DNA of 64,000 nucleotides from Melaminivora jejuensis (GCF_017811175.1 NZ_JACWIJ010000002.1:2666001-2730000); one strand, 5' to 3'; shown: positions 8,997-22,196, counted from the first letter of the stretch. Numbers and translations: made by a program. The notes: a model not told the origin generated them from the sequence alone.

Positions 8997-9205
8997 AATT
9001 TGCAGCAATCAGAAAGCCTGCACATTGGCTGGCAAGGAACAGGCAAGGCCATGGCCCATGCTAGGGCGCGGGCAGGGTGCGAGGTGCCGGCAGGCACGCG
9101 CATTGGCCTGTCGGCCAAGGACTTGCGTAGCAGGTGGCAGCGCGCGGGTGGTGGACACACTCCAACACCTGGCTGGTTCAGGGCTGTCTGCAGCCGGCTC
9201 AAAAC

Positions 9206-9239
9206 GAAAAAGGGAACGTGGTCAACACGTTCCCTTTTC
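9206..9239 (-). terminator. Rho-independent terminator of atp operon
   Basis: Perfect 13-bp stem (9208-9220 with 9226-9238), 5-base loop, followed on the minus strand by a T-rich tract. It lies 86 bases after the atpC stop. Confidence 0.9.
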
Positions 9240-9324
9240 AGGCCAGCTCAGGCGCGCTCTGGACTGGCTGACTGGCAATAGCCGGATGGGCGGCTGCTTG
9301 CTTCCTGGAGCGGACGCAGCGCGC

Positions 9325-9741
9325 TCAACGCTTGTCGCGGAACTTGCGCAGGGCCGCCAGCTGGGCCGCCATGATGGCCAGCTCCGACTGGGCGCGGGCC
9401 AGGTCGAGTTCGCTCTTGGCGTTCTTGAGGGCCTCTTCGGCGGCGCGCTTGGCTTCCTGGGCCTTCTGGTCGTCCAGGTCGCGGCCACGGATGGCGGTGT
9501 CGGACAGCACCGTGACGCAGTCGGGCTGCACTTCCAGGATGCCGCCGGCGACGAAGACGAATTCCTCTTCGCCGCTGGGCAGTTCGATGCGCACCGAGCC
9601 CGGCTTGATGCGGGTGATGAGCGGTGTGTGGCGCGGATAGATGCCCAGCTCGCCAGCTTCGCCGGGCAGCGCGACAAAGCGCGCCTCGCCCGAGAAGATG
9701 GACTCCTCGGCACTGACCACATCAACGTGGAGGGTGTTCAT
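9325..9741 (-). CDS. atpC: ATP synthase epsilon subunit
   Basis: A 138-residue F1 epsilon subunit, the last gene of the atp operon. The N-terminal beta-sandwich begins [20 protein letters not shown] and includes [19 protein letters not shown]. The C-terminal helical hairpin is Ala/Lys/Glu-rich ([16 protein letters not shown] onward) and ends ALRKFRDKR. The subunit sits on the central stalk with gamma, couples rotation to catalysis and can inhibit ATP hydrolysis through its C-terminal helices. Length is normal for betaproteobacteria. It follows atpD after about 100 bases and is followed by a strong terminator, so it shares the operon transcript. Confidence 0.97.
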   Translation of the reverse strand: MNTLHVDVVSAEESIFSGEARFVALPGEAGELGIYPRHTPLITRIKPGSVRIELPSGEEEFVFVAGGILEVQPDCVTVLSDTAIRGRDLDDQKAQEAKRAAEEALKNAKSELDLARAQSELAIMAAQLAALRKFRDKR

Positions 9742-9840
9742 CTGGGGCCTCGTTCTGACAAAGGATTGAAAGCTGCAGCAGTGCTGTGCAAGGGCAGCGG
9801 GCCGGGGCCATCACAGGCGCCCTGCCCGCGCGCCCCGGCA

Positions 9841-12205
<2,365 letters not shown>

Positions 12206-12225
12206 GAGGACTCCTCGTGCGCGCT

Positions 12226-13785
<1,560 letters not shown>

Positions 13786-13829
13786 GACTCTTTCCTTCTT
13801 TCCTTTGGAATGGCCGAAGCCTCAGGCCC

Positions 13830-14375
13830 TCAGGCCGTGAGGGCCGCTTTCATTTGTTGCAGACGCGCCTGCACCGAGGTGTCCAGCACCTCATCGCCCG
13901 CCACCACACGGATGCCGCCGATCAGGGATTCGTCCACCTGCACGGTCAGATTGAGCTTGCGGCCAAAGCGCTTTTGCAGCGTCTGCTGCAAGTCCGCCAG
14001 CGCCTGTGCGTCGATCGGGAAGGCGCTGTACACCACGGCATCGGAGGAGCCGTTCTGCGCGTTCACCAGGGCGCGGAACTGTGTGGCGATCTCGGGCAGC
14101 GCCGGCAGGCGACCGTTGTCGAGCACGGTGCGCAGGAAGTTCCTGGCCTGCTCGGGCAGCGCTGTGCGCGCCACGCCAGTGATCACGTCGAACACCTGCG
14201 CGGCAGACACCTTGGGGTTGTCGGCCAATTGCAGCAGGTCGGGATTGGCGGCAATCGCCGCCAGCTCGTCCACCCAGGCGGTGGCGCCAGCGAGGTCGGC
14301 ACCGCTCTTGGCGTCGGTGCAGGCCTGGTACAGCGCTTCGGCGTAAGGGCGGGCAATGGTGGCGAGTTCAGCCAT
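13830..14375 (-). CDS. atpH: ATP synthase delta subunit
   Basis: A 181-residue peripheral-stalk subunit starting [18 protein letters not shown], the family signature at the N-terminus. The C-terminal half has [20 protein letters not shown] and [15 protein letters not shown], conserved in delta/OSCP proteins. It sits on top of the F1 head and ties it to the b-subunit dimer, so that the alpha3-beta3 part stays fixed while gamma turns. It starts 16 bases after the atpF stop and is followed by atpA. Length is typical. Confidence 0.97.
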   Translation of the reverse strand: MAELATIARPYAEALYQACTDAKSGADLAGATAWVDELAAIAANPDLLQLADNPKVSAAQVFDVITGVARTALPEQARNFLRTVLDNGRLPALPEIATQFRALVNAQNGSSDAVVYSAFPIDAQALADLQQTLQKRFGRKLNLTVQVDESLIGGIRVVAGDEVLDTSVQARLQQMKAALTA

Positions 14376-14391
14376 TCATTCGCTCCTTGCC

Positions 14392-14862
14392 TTACAGCTC
14401 GGTCTTGAGGCGGTTCAACAGATCGGCATGGACGCCGGCGTTGACTTCGCGGCGCAGGATCTGCTCGGCGCCCTTGACGGCCAGGGCCGCTACCTGCTCG
14501 CGCAGGGCTTCGCGGGCCTGCACGGCCTGCTGCTGGGCCTCGGCACGGGCAGCGGCGACGATCTTGTTGCCTTCGTCGGACGCGCGCGCCTTGGCTTCTT
14601 CGATGATGGCCTGGGCGCGACGCTCGGCGTCAGCCAGGCGCGTTGCGGTTTCGTTGCTGGCGGCGGCCAGTTCCTGCTTGACGCGCTGGTCGGCGGCGGC
14701 AAGCTCGGTCTTGGCACGGTCGGCAGCGGCGAGACCATCGGCGATTTTCATGGCTCGCTCATCCAGCGCCTTGGCGATCGGGGGCCACACGAATTTCATC
14801 GTGAACCACACCAGGATCAGAAAGACGATGGCTTGAACGAACAGGGTCGCGTTGATACTCAC
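14392..14862 (-). CDS. atpF: ATP synthase subunit b
   Basis: A 156-residue Fo subunit. A single N-terminal membrane helix (about residues 5-26, [20 protein letters not shown]) is followed by [18 protein letters not shown] and a long charged Ala-rich helix that forms the parallel coiled coil of the peripheral stalk. The C-terminus ([20 protein letters not shown]) contacts delta. One b gene is present, so a homodimer is expected. It lies 37 bases downstream of atpE and 16 bases upstream of atpH. Confidence 0.97.
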   Translation of the reverse strand: MSINATLFVQAIVFLILVWFTMKFVWPPIAKALDERAMKIADGLAAADRAKTELAAADQRVKQELAAASNETATRLADAERRAQAIIEEAKARASDEGNKIVAAARAEAQQQAVQAREALREQVAALAVKGAEQILRREVNAGVHADLLNRLKTEL

Positions 14863-14899
14863 GGCAACACCTTTCTATTCGGGGCGTTGAAGGAGTGCT

Positions 14900-15205
<306 letters not shown>

Positions 15206-15215
15206 TCAACGTGGC

Positions 15216-16079
15216 TCAGTGAGCGTCATGCGCCTGGCCGAGGTAGATCAGCGCCAGCATCATGAAAATGAAGGCCTGCAGGGTGATGATCAGAATGTGG
15301 AAGATCGCCCAGATGGAGCCCGCAATGATGTGCCCCACGGGGAGCAACACACCGGAGAGCGACATCGCCGCCGCACCGCCCATCAGGGCAATCAGGCAGA
15401 ACACCAACTCGCCAGCGTACATGTTGCCGAACAGTCGCATGCCGTGCGACACCGTCTTGGCAACGTATTCGATGATCTGCATGGCAAAGTTCACCACGCC
15501 CAGAATGGCCGCGAACAGCGGATTCTTGCTGGTGCCGAACGGTGCCGTGAACAGCTCGTGGATCCAGCCGCCCAGGCCCTTGATCTTGATGCTGTACCAG
15601 AAGCACAGCAGCAGCACGGCAGACGACAGGCCCAGCGTGGTGGACAGGTCGGCCGTGGGCACGACGCGCAGATAGGCGTGCGGGTCGCCGGTGGCAGTCT
15701 GCCACAGCACCGGCAGCAGATCCACGGGCAGCATGTCCATGGCGTTCATCAGGAAGATCCAGATGAACACGGTGAGCGCCAGCGGGGCGATGAACTTGCG
15801 GCTCTCGGCGTTGTGGATGTTGGCCTTGGCCTGGTTGTCCACCATCTCGACCATGATTTCCACCGCCGCCTGGAAGCGGCCGGGCACGCCCGAGGTGGCC
15901 TTGCTGGCCGCCGAGCGCAGCACCAGCAGCATCAGCACGCCCAGGACGATGCCGACGACGATGGAGTCGATGTTGACCACGGAAAAGTCAACGATGAAAC
16001 CCTGCTTGACGTTTTGCAGGTGCTGCAGGTGGTGAACGATGTATTCACTTGCAGTAGGGGCGTTCGCATCTGCGGCCAT
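15216..16079 (-). CDS. atpB: ATP synthase subunit a
   Basis: A 287-residue integral membrane subunit forming the proton half-channels beside the c-ring. ATG 16079 (MAADANAPTASEYIVHHL) is chosen because this N-terminus is typical of the family in Burkholderiales and GAGGA lies upstream; an in-frame extension to 16121 would add 14 residues. The conserved channel segment GMRLFGNMYAGELVF carries the essential arginine. At least five hydrophobic segments are visible. It starts 23 bases after the atpI stop and is followed by atpE. Confidence 0.97.
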   Translation of the reverse strand: MAADANAPTASEYIVHHLQHLQNVKQGFIVDFSVVNIDSIVVGIVLGVLMLLVLRSAASKATSGVPGRFQAAVEIMVEMVDNQAKANIHNAESRKFIAPLALTVFIWIFLMNAMDMLPVDLLPVLWQTATGDPHAYLRVVPTADLSTTLGLSSAVLLLCFWYSIKIKGLGGWIHELFTAPFGTSKNPLFAAILGVVNFAMQIIEYVAKTVSHGMRLFGNMYAGELVFCLIALMGGAAAMSLSGVLLPVGHIIAGSIWAIFHILIITLQAFIFMMLALIYLGQAHDAH

Positions 16080-16101
16080 CGGGCTACTCTTTTCCTCAAT
16101 G

Positions 16102-16566
16102 TCAAACGGTTCTTCGGACACCGGGTCGCACCAGCAGGGCGACCCAATACGTTTTCATCACCACCACCATGCCGGCCAGCAGCGCCAGCCAACTCAGGCC
16201 TGGGACCAGCCGGGGTGCCGCCGCCAGCATGGCGACGGTCAGAGCAATCTTGACCAACTCCCAGCCCATCAGGGCCGCCATCGCCGCCCCTGCCGTGGCC
16301 CGGCGCCGCTGCACGCCGCGCGCCAGCAGCGCTGCAGGCAGCACCACGGCCAGCCCGCCGTATCCGGCAGACCAGGCAGCAACGGGGCCACTCCACAGCC
16401 AAGCTGCCAGTGCCACCAGCGCGGTGGCCGCAGCCTGCACGGCAACGATGCGCCAGGGCGAAAGCAGCGGGTGGCGCTGGCGCCACTGTGCAGCTTCCTC
16501 GGCACTCAAGGCCTTGAAATCATCGTCCTGGGCTTCAGCTTCGGCCTGCAAGTCCACTGGCTTCAT
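16102..16566 (-). CDS. atpI: ATP synthase subunit I
   Basis: A 154-residue small membrane protein at the head of the atp operon. After a polar N-terminus (MKPVDLQAEAEAQDDDFKAL) there are four hydrophobic segments, including AGYGGLAVVLPAALLARGV and LSWLALLAGMVVVMKTYWVA. AtpI proteins help assemble the c-ring and are not part of the mature enzyme. ATG 16566 is chosen because AGGAG lies 11 bases upstream; the GTG at 16578 has no room for a ribosome site. Sequence conservation in this family is low, so the call rests largely on position before atpB and the four-helix pattern. Confidence 0.88.
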   Translation of the reverse strand: MKPVDLQAEAEAQDDDFKALSAEEAAQWRQRHPLLSPWRIVAVQAAATALVALAAWLWSGPVAAWSAGYGGLAVVLPAALLARGVQRRRATAGAAMAALMGWELVKIALTVAMLAAAPRLVPGLSWLALLAGMVVVMKTYWVALLVRPGVRRTV

Positions 16567-16616
16567 AAGCCGGCTCACTCCTACACGTCAGACCGGAACT
16601 TCTCGCAAAGCCCCGC

Positions 16617-16647
16617 ATTATAAGTACAAACCCCGGGTCGCCCGCAA
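16617..16647 (-). promoter_or_regulatory. Possible atp operon promoter
   Basis: A perfect TATAAT on the minus strand (16617-16622) about 50 bases upstream of atpI. The best -35 is weak (TTGCGG, 19-base spacer), and the site overlaps the hairpin at 16628-16664. Confidence 0.45.
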
Positions 16648-16664
16648 CGGGCCGCCCGGGGTTT
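16628..16664. other. Intergenic hairpin between atpI and ybeD
   Basis: Arms AAACCCCGGG and CCCGGGGTTT (16628-16637, 16655-16664) with an inner GCCCG/CGGGC stem. There is no U-tract on either strand. It sits between divergent genes, where it could affect either transcript start. Confidence 0.5.
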
Positions 16665-16713
16665 CGGACTTTGCCGCCTGGCTCTGTTGCATCTGCGCCC
16701 CACAATCACCCGC

Positions 16714-17019
16714 ATGAACACCACACCCGCTCCCGAGGGCGCCAGCGGCGCCGACCCGCGCAAGGACTCGCTGATCGAGTATCCATCGCGTTTTCCCATC
16801 AAGGTTATGGGCGCCAAAACGCCCGAGTTCGCCCCGGCCATCGCAGTCCTGGCGCGGCAATTCGACCCCGATTTCGACGAGGCCACGGTGGAGCTGCGCG
16901 ACAGCCGTGCCGGCAACTACCAGGGCGTGACCATCACCATCACCGCCACCAGCCGCGCGCAGCTCGACGACCTGTACCGCGCCTTGACCGCGCACCCGCT
17001 GGTCAAGGTCGTGCTCTAG
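16714..17019 (+). CDS. ybeD: DUF493 family protein YbeD
   Basis: A 101-residue small protein with the DUF493/YbeD ferredoxin-like fold: [14 protein letters not shown], then [24 protein letters not shown] and the end HPLVKVVL. The family is nearly always encoded just before lipB and is thought to have a regulatory or accessory role in lipoylation; the biochemical role is not settled. Its stop lies two bases before the lipB start, so the two are translationally linked. The start ATG 16714 is preceded by a CACAAT box at 16700-16705, a possible -10 for a short leader. Confidence 0.92.
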   Translation: MNTTPAPEGASGADPRKDSLIEYPSRFPIKVMGAKTPEFAPAIAVLARQFDPDFDEATVELRDSRAGNYQGVTITITATSRAQLDDLYRALTAHPLVKVVL

Positions 17020-17021
17020 CC

Positions 17022-17723
17022 ATGAGCGCGATCCAGGTACGCCAGCTGGGCCGCGTGGACTATGCCGTCACCTATGCGGCCATGCAGCAGCACACTGCCG
17101 AGCGCACCGCACAGACCCCCGATTCGCTCTGGATCTGCGAGCATCCGGCGGTATTCACGCAAGGCCTGGCGGGCAAAAGCGAGCATGTCCTGCTGCCCGG
17201 CGACATCCCGGTGGTGGCCACCAACCGCGGCGGCCAGGTGACCTTCCACGGGCCCGGCCAGGTGGTGGCCTACCCGCTGGTCGATCTGCAGCGCGCCGGC
17301 TACTACGTCAAGGAATACGTCTATCGCATTGAGGAGGCCGTCATCCGCACGCTGGCGCATTTCGGCGTGACCGGGCACCGCGTGGCCGGCGCGCCGGGCA
17401 TTTACGTGCGCCTCGAAGACCCCTTCGGCCACGCCATGCTGGCCCAGCGCCCACAGCTGCGCCGCCCGGGCGAGCCGCCGCCGCAGCCCGACTTCACCGG
17501 CCTGGGCAAGATCGCCGCTTTGGGCATCAAGGTCTCGCGCCACTGCACTTACCACGGCGTGGCGCTGAACGTGGCCATGGAGCTGGAGCCGTTCTCGCGC
17601 ATCAACCCCTGTGGCTATGCGGGGTTGCAGACCATCGACCTTTCTACAATCGGCGTCCACGCCCCCTGGGACGAGGCCGCCGCGGTGCTGGGACAGCAGC
17701 TGGCGATGCGACTGTCGCCCTGA
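17022..17723 (+). CDS. lipB: Octanoyltransferase LipB
   Basis: A 233-residue enzyme that moves the octanoyl group from acyl carrier protein to lipoyl domains, the first step of lipoate synthesis in the cytoplasm. The conserved [16 protein letters not shown] motif, the lysine region [12 protein letters not shown] and the acyl-acceptor cysteine in [14 protein letters not shown] are all present. A loop around residues 129-152 ([20 protein letters not shown]...) is a longer insertion than in E. coli LipB and is Pro/Arg-rich. It lies between ybeD (2-base gap) and lipA (28-base gap), forming a lipoate operon. Confidence 0.97.
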   Translation: MSAIQVRQLGRVDYAVTYAAMQQHTAERTAQTPDSLWICEHPAVFTQGLAGKSEHVLLPGDIPVVATNRGGQVTFHGPGQVVAYPLVDLQRAGYYVKEYVYRIEEAVIRTLAHFGVTGHRVAGAPGIYVRLEDPFGHAMLAQRPQLRRPGEPPPQPDFTGLGKIAALGIKVSRHCTYHGVALNVAMELEPFSRINPCGYAGLQTIDLSTIGVHAPWDEAAAVLGQQLAMRLSP

Positions 17724-17751
17724 TTCCCCCTCTCTTGCGCCCCTGCCCGCC

Positions 17752-18777
17752 ATGAGCACCACCAGCCCCCCCGCCTCCTACAGCATCACCCGCAGCGCCA
17801 GCGCTTCCACCGTCGTGCGCGAGGCGCAGCCGGCCGAGTCCTATGACCCTTCGGCCAAGCAAAAGGCCGGGGCCAAGCTGGCACGCATTCCCGTCAAGGT
17901 CGAGCCGGGCGAGATACTGAAAAAGCCCGAGTGGATCCGCGTGCGCGCCGGCAGCCCGAGCACGCGCTTCTACGAGATCAAGAGCATCCTGCGCGAGCAC
18001 AAGCTGCACACCGTGTGCGAGGAGGCGTCCTGCCCCAACATCGGCGAGTGCTTTGGCCGTGGCACGGCCACCTTCATGATCATGGGCGACAAATGCACGC
18101 GCCGCTGCCCGTTCTGCGATGTCGGCCATGGCCGGCCCGACCCGCTGGATCAGGACGAGCCTTTGAACCTGGCGCGCACCATCGCTGCGCTCAAGCTGAA
18201 CTATGTGGTCATCACCAGCGTCGATCGCGACGACCTGCGCGACGGTGGCGCCGGGCATTTCGTCGAGTGCATCCGCCAGGTGCGCGCGCTGTCGCCGGCT
18301 ACGCAGATCGAAATCCTGACGCCCGACTTCCGGGGCCGCGACGACCGGGCGCTGGAGATCCTCAAGGCCGCGCCGCCCGATGTCATGAACCACAACCTGG
18401 AGACTGCGCCGCGCCTGTACAAGCAGGCCCGGCCCGGCTCGGACTACCAGTTCAGCCTGAACCTGCTGAAGAAATTCAAGGAGCTGCACCCTGCCGTGCC
18501 GACAAAAAGCGGCCTGATGGTCGGCCTGGGCGAGACCGACGAGGAAATCCTGCAGGTCATGCGCGATATGCGCGCCCACGGCATCGACATGCTGACCATC
18601 GGCCAGTACCTGGCGCCGTCGAACGCCCACCTGCCGGTGCGCCGCTACGTGCATCCGGACACTTTCAAGATGTACGAGCGCGAGGCCTATGCCATGGGCT
18701 TTTCGCACGCCGCCGTGGGCGCCATGGTGCGCTCCAGCTACCACGCCGACCAGCAGGCGCACGCGGCAGGCGTATGA
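17752..18777 (+). CDS. lipA: Lipoyl synthase LipA
   Basis: A 341-residue radical SAM enzyme that inserts two sulfur atoms into protein-bound octanoyl groups. The auxiliary 4Fe-4S cluster motif is [12 protein letters not shown] and the radical SAM cluster motif is [22 protein letters not shown] and the C-terminal MVRSSYHA motif (third ligand of the auxiliary cluster) are intact. The first 45 or so residues form a Ser/Ala-rich extension with no clear function. It is the last gene of the ybeD-lipB-lipA operon; repeat copy 5 follows the stop. Confidence 0.98.
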   Translation: MSTTSPPASYSITRSASASTVVREAQPAESYDPSAKQKAGAKLARIPVKVEPGEILKKPEWIRVRAGSPSTRFYEIKSILREHKLHTVCEEASCPNIGECFGRGTATFMIMGDKCTRRCPFCDVGHGRPDPLDQDEPLNLARTIAALKLNYVVITSVDRDDLRDGGAGHFVECIRQVRALSPATQIEILTPDFRGRDDRALEILKAAPPDVMNHNLETAPRLYKQARPGSDYQFSLNLLKKFKELHPAVPTKSGLMVGLGETDEEILQVMRDMRAHGIDMLTIGQYLAPSNAHLPVRRYVHPDTFKMYEREAYAMGFSHAAVGAMVRSSYHADQQAHAAGV

Positions 18778-18800
18778 CCCGTATTTTTGGTCGAATCAGG

Positions 18801-18836
18801 CTCAAAGCCTTGCCCAGCAAGCGCTGACAGCTATTT
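18801..18836 (+). repeat. Dispersed repeat, copy 5
   Basis: CTCAAAGCCTTG, CAAGCGCTG and CAGCTAT in order, between the convergent 3' ends of lipA and ptsI. Confidence 0.92.
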
Positions 18837-18848
18837 TATCCGTAGCAA

Positions 18849-20603
18849 TCAAGCCGCTGCCAGGCCGCCCGGCATGAGCGGGGCGGCCAGCAGCGTGGCC
18901 GGCTCGTCGGCAGCCAGCACCTGCCGCGCCCACAACTGCAGCCGGCGCGTGTCGGCGCGCAGCACCTCCTGCTTGACGGCCAGGGTCTGCGCCGGGTGCA
19001 TGGAAAAGCTGCGCAGGCCCAGGCCCAGCAGCAGCCGCGTCATCTCGGCGTCGCCGGCCATCTCGCCGCACACACATACCGGCTTGCCGGCCTGCACGGC
19101 GGCGGCGATGACGTCGGCCACCATCTGCAGCACGGCCGGGTGCAGCGGGTCGTACAGGTGCGCCACGGCCTCGTCGGCGCGGTCGATGGCCAGGGTGTAC
19201 TGGATCAGGTCGTTGGTGCCGATGGACAGGAAATCGAAGTGCTCCAGGAACTGGCGCACCATCAGCGCCGCCGCCGGGATCTCGATCATGGCGCCCAGCT
19301 GCACCGGCCCGTAGGCGATGCCCTGGGCATCGAGCTCGGCGCGCGCCAGCGCCACCTGCGCCAGCGTCTGGCGGATCTCCGCCAGATGGGCCAGCATGGG
19401 GAACATCAGCCGCACCTGGCCGTGCGCCGCCGCGCGCAGGATGGCGCGCAATTGCGTGCGGAACATGGCCGGGTCGGACAGGCTCCAGCGGATGGCGCGC
19501 AGGCCCAGGGCCGGGTTCAGCGAGGTGTCGCGATGTCCCTTGTCCAGCGGCTTGTCGGCGCCCACGTCCACGGTGCGGATGGTCACTGGCAGGCCTTTCA
19601 TGCCCTCCACCGCCTGGCGATAGGCCCGGTACTGCACCTCCTCACTGGGCAGGCGGCCACCCCGATCCATGAACAGGAATTCCGAGCGGAACAGGCCCAC
19701 GCCGATGGCCCCGGCGGCCAGCGCTGCCGCTGCATCCTGGGGCTGCTCGATGTTGGCCAGCAGCTCCACGCTCTGGCCGTCGCGCGTCACCGAGGGCATG
19801 TGCAGCAGGCGCTGCAGGCGCTCGCGCTCCAGCGCGATCTGGCGCTGGCGCAGGCGGTACTCCTCCAGCACCAGCGGCGAGGGATCGACGATGACCACGC
19901 CGGCATCGCCATCGATGATGACCCAGTCGTCCTGGCGCACCAGCTGGCTGATGCCGCGCGCGCCGACCACCGCCGGGATGTCCATGCTGCGCGCGACGAT
20001 GGCCGTGTGGCTGGTCTTGCCGCCGATGCCGGTCACGAAGCCGGCAAAGACGCTTTGCTTGAACTGCAGCATGTCCGCCGGCGACAGGTCATGGGCCACC
20101 AGCACCAGCGCAGCATCGCCCACGCCTGCCGCTGCCGCCTGGCGCACCGGGTCGGCTCCCTGGGCGCCGCGCATGTGGCGCAGGATGCGCTCGACCACCT
20201 GCTCCAGGTCGGCCTTGCGCTCGCGCAGGTAGTCGTCCTCCATCTCGTCGAACTGGCGGCTGATGAGCTCCAGTTGCGTGGTCAGCGCCCACTCGGCGTT
20301 GTACAGCCGCTCGGACACCCACTGGCGTACGCCGCTGATCAGCATCTCGTCTTGCAGCAGCAGGATGTGGACGTCCAGCAGCGCCGCCAACTCCTGCGGC
20401 GCATCGGGCGGCATGTCGGCCTGCAGGCGCTGCAGCTCCTGCGTCACGGCGTCGCGGGCGCGGCGCATTCGCGCCAGCTCGGCCTCGACCTGGACGGACT
20501 CGATGAAGTAATGCACGACCTCCATGCGGCTGGCTGCGGCCAGCACGGCCCGGCCTATGGCAATGCCCCGCGAGACGGCCAGACCCTGGATGGAAAACGT
20601 CAT
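18849..20603 (-). CDS. ptsI: PTS enzyme I (PEP-protein phosphotransferase)
   Basis: A 584-residue enzyme I that takes phosphate from phosphoenolpyruvate and passes it to HPr. The phosphorylated histidine lies in GGKTSHTAIVARSMDIPAVVG (about residue 190). The PEP-binding barrel shows GLFRSEFLFMDR, and the C-terminal half has FDFLSIGTNDLIQYTLAIDR and the active cysteine segment VCVCGEMAGD. The start at 20603 lies about 30 bases after the ptsH stop. No sugar permease (EIIB/EIIC) is encoded nearby, so this PTS is probably regulatory. Confidence 0.97.
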   Translation of the reverse strand: MTFSIQGLAVSRGIAIGRAVLAAASRMEVVHYFIESVQVEAELARMRRARDAVTQELQRLQADMPPDAPQELAALLDVHILLLQDEMLISGVRQWVSERLYNAEWALTTQLELISRQFDEMEDDYLRERKADLEQVVERILRHMRGAQGADPVRQAAAAGVGDAALVLVAHDLSPADMLQFKQSVFAGFVTGIGGKTSHTAIVARSMDIPAVVGARGISQLVRQDDWVIIDGDAGVVIVDPSPLVLEEYRLRQRQIALERERLQRLLHMPSVTRDGQSVELLANIEQPQDAAAALAAGAIGVGLFRSEFLFMDRGGRLPSEEVQYRAYRQAVEGMKGLPVTIRTVDVGADKPLDKGHRDTSLNPALGLRAIRWSLSDPAMFRTQLRAILRAAAHGQVRLMFPMLAHLAEIRQTLAQVALARAELDAQGIAYGPVQLGAMIEIPAAALMVRQFLEHFDFLSIGTNDLIQYTLAIDRADEAVAHLYDPLHPAVLQMVADVIAAAVQAGKPVCVCGEMAGDAEMTRLLLGLGLRSFSMHPAQTLAVKQEVLRADTRRLQLWARQVLAADEPATLLAAPLMPGGLAAA

Positions 20604-20635
20604 GCCCTGGCTCTCCTGGATGCACTACGGCTGGC

Positions 20636-20905
20636 TTATTCGCCTTCGCCGAACTTGTCCTCGATCAGGTCGGTCAGGGCGGCCATGGCCTGGGCCTCCT
20701 GCTCGCCGTCGGTTTCCAGCAGCACTTGCGCACCCAGGCCGGCGGCCAGCATCATCACGCCCATGATGCTCTTGGCATTGACGCGGCGCTCGCCACGGCT
20801 GATGAACACGTCGCAGGGAAAGCTGCCGGCAAGCTTGGTCAACTTGGCCGAGGCGCGTGCGTGCAGGCCCAGTTTGTTGCTGATGGTGAGAGTCTTGTGG
20901 AGCAT
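20636..20905 (-). CDS. ptsH: Phosphocarrier protein HPr
   Basis: An 89-residue HPr. His15 in LGLHARAS is the site phosphorylated by enzyme I, and Ser46 in NAKSIMGVMML is placed as in HPr proteins controlled by HPr kinase. No kinase gene is in the window. ATG 20905 is chosen (MLHKTLTISNK); the open frame extends upstream but without family similarity. The gene lies between the EIIA gene and ptsI on one strand, consistent with a phosphate relay EI-HPr-EIIA. Confidence 0.97.
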   Translation of the reverse strand: MLHKTLTISNKLGLHARASAKLTKLAGSFPCDVFISRGERRVNAKSIMGVMMLAAGLGAQVLLETDGEQEAQAMAALTDLIEDKFGEGE

Positions 20906-20968
20906 GGCAGCAGGCAGTCGGATGGCGTTGAGCAAAGCGGATGGCGGATGTCGCGTGGCGCGGGCCAA

Positions 20969-21373
20969 TCAGCCCACGGCGACAGCCGGGGCGGCCACCG
21001 GCACCACGCCCTGGGTGCCGCCGGCCAGGGCGCGCGCGGCGAGCTGCTCCAGCGGCTCGGCGCGGTAGGTCACGGCGCGCAGCAGCATCGGCAGGTTGAC
21101 GCCGGCCACCAGGCGCGAATGCACGCCATCGACCAGGCGCTGCGCCACGTTGGAGGGCGTGGCCCCCAGCAAGTCGGTCAGTACCAGCAGCGGCGCATTG
21201 TCCTGCTGCGCGCGCAGGGCACGCGCGGCCAGCAGCGTCGCCTCGGGCGGCTCATCGGGGGGCACGTCCAGGGCCTGCAGGTCGGCGGCGCAGTCGGGAA
21301 ACACATGCAGCGCGCATTCGCGCAGGGCATGGGCCAGGGGCTCGTGGGCGATGATGAGTAGGCGCGTGTTCAT
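20969..21373 (-). CDS. PTS EIIA component, mannose-type
   Basis: A 134-residue EIIA domain of the mannose family. The phosphorylated histidine is His10 in LLIIAHEPLAHAL; PLLVLTDLLGATPSNVAQRL is the other family hallmark. With no EIIB, EIIC or EIID genes nearby, it cannot complete a sugar permease from this locus. In related betaproteobacteria this EIIA-HPr-EI trio acts as a regulatory phosphorelay affecting carbon and polymer storage; that role is inferred from family knowledge. It is the first gene of the set, and its promoter region faces the tlpA-like gene. Confidence 0.9.
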   Translation of the reverse strand: MNTRLLIIAHEPLAHALRECALHVFPDCAADLQALDVPPDEPPEATLLAARALRAQQDNAPLLVLTDLLGATPSNVAQRLVDGVHSRLVAGVNLPMLLRAVTYRAEPLEQLAARALAGGTQGVVPVAAPAVAVG

Positions 21374-21504
21374 GGCTGGACGGGGATTATGACCATCTGC
21401 CCGGCACGGCGCGCCCACGCCAGGCAGGGGTGAACTTTGCTGCACGGCAGCAATCCCACCAGGCCCAACCGGCCAAGGGGCGCTGGGGCACAATCTGCCG
21501 CCCC

Positions 21505-21583
21505 CAGCCTCTGGCAGGAGGCTGGTGTCCGAGCAATCCCCTGCTCCCGGACGCACCAGGTCTGTGCCCAGCAGGGGGATTGC
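21505..21583 (+). promoter_or_regulatory. Structured leader of tlpA-like gene
   Basis: Three possible stems precede the gene: CAGCCTC/GAGGCTG (21505-21524), GGTGTCCG/CGGACGCACC flanking AGCA...TGCT (about 21524-21557), and a 13-bp stem GCAATCCCCTGCT (21533-21545) with a matching arm at 21570-21583. The last two use the same bases and exclude each other. Confidence 0.45.
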
Positions 21584-21600
21584 CAAGCGGAGAGTGGTCG

Positions 21601-22098
21601 ATGAAGAAGTGGCTAGTGGCTGGTGTGCTGGCGGTATGCGCTGCAGTGGGCACCGTCGTGGTGCTGAACTCCAATGTGCGCGCCGCGCCGCAATCGACCT
21701 TCGTGCTGCTGGACGGCAGCAGCCAGACCACGCAGGACTTGCATGGCAAGGTGGCCCTGGTCAACTTCTGGGCCACCAGCTGCACCACCTGCGTGGCCGA
21801 GATGCCCGACATCGTGGCCACCTACGAAAAATACCGCACGCAGGGCTTCGAGACGCTGGCCGTGGCCATGAGCTACGACCCGCCCAGCTACGTCGTGAAC
21901 TTCGCCGAGTCGCGCAAGCTGCCCTTCAAGGTGGCCATCGACAACACCGGCGCCGTGGCGCGCGCCTGGGGCGATGTCCGGCTCACGCCGACCACCTACC
22001 TCGTCAACAAGCGCGGCGAGATCGTCAAGACCTATGTCGGCGCACCCGACTTTGCCGAGCTGCACCAGCTCATCGAGCGCCTGCTGGCGCAGACCTGA
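21601..22098 (+). CDS. TlpA/ResA-like thiol-disulfide protein
   Basis: A 165-residue exported thioredoxin-fold protein. Residues 1-29 form a signal peptide or anchor (MKKWLVAGVLAVCAAVGTVV...). The redox motif is FWATSCTTC, with Cys61 and Cys64, followed by VAEMPDIV; TPTTYLVNKRGEIV supplies the cis-proline region. Proteins of this type reduce disulfides in the periplasm, for example in cytochrome c assembly, which suits the cytochrome genes just downstream. GGAGAG lies 8 bases before ATG 21601. It is transcribed divergently from the EIIA gene and followed by a strong terminator. Confidence 0.9.
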   Translation: MKKWLVAGVLAVCAAVGTVVVLNSNVRAAPQSTFVLLDGSSQTTQDLHGKVALVNFWATSCTTCVAEMPDIVATYEKYRTQGFETLAVAMSYDPPSYVVNFAESRKLPFKVAIDNTGAVARAWGDVRLTPTTYLVNKRGEIVKTYVGAPDFAELHQLIERLLAQT

Positions 22099-22119
22099 GG
22101 GGCACTCCCACCGCCATGA

Positions 22120-22152
22120 AAAAGCCGGTTTCCATCAAGAAAACCGGCTTTT
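22120..22152 (+). terminator. Bidirectional terminator after tlpA-like gene
   Basis: Perfect 12-bp stem AAAAGCCGGTTT/AAACCGGCTTTT with a 9-base loop, A/T-flanked on both sides. It lies between convergent genes and can serve both. Confidence 0.9.
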
Positions 22153-22185
22153 CCCCTTGTACAGCAAGCGTTGGCAGCTATGTTT
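22153..22185 (+). repeat. Dispersed repeat, copy 6
   Basis: CCCCTTGTACAGCAAGCG and GGCAGCTATG; slightly diverged (GCGTTGG for GCGCTGG). It lies just after the terminator and ends 11 bases before the cytochrome c' stop on the other strand. Confidence 0.85.
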
Positions 22186-22196
22186 TACATAGTAAA

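Larger units (their letters stand above)
8922..9324. other. Intergenic region between helicase and atpC
   Basis: About 400 bases upstream of the helicase and downstream of atpC (both minus strand). It holds repeat copy 4 (8960-8996) and the atp operon terminator (9206-9239). The rest must carry the helicase promoter; I could not pick one with confidence, and I see no further gene. Confidence 0.6.
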
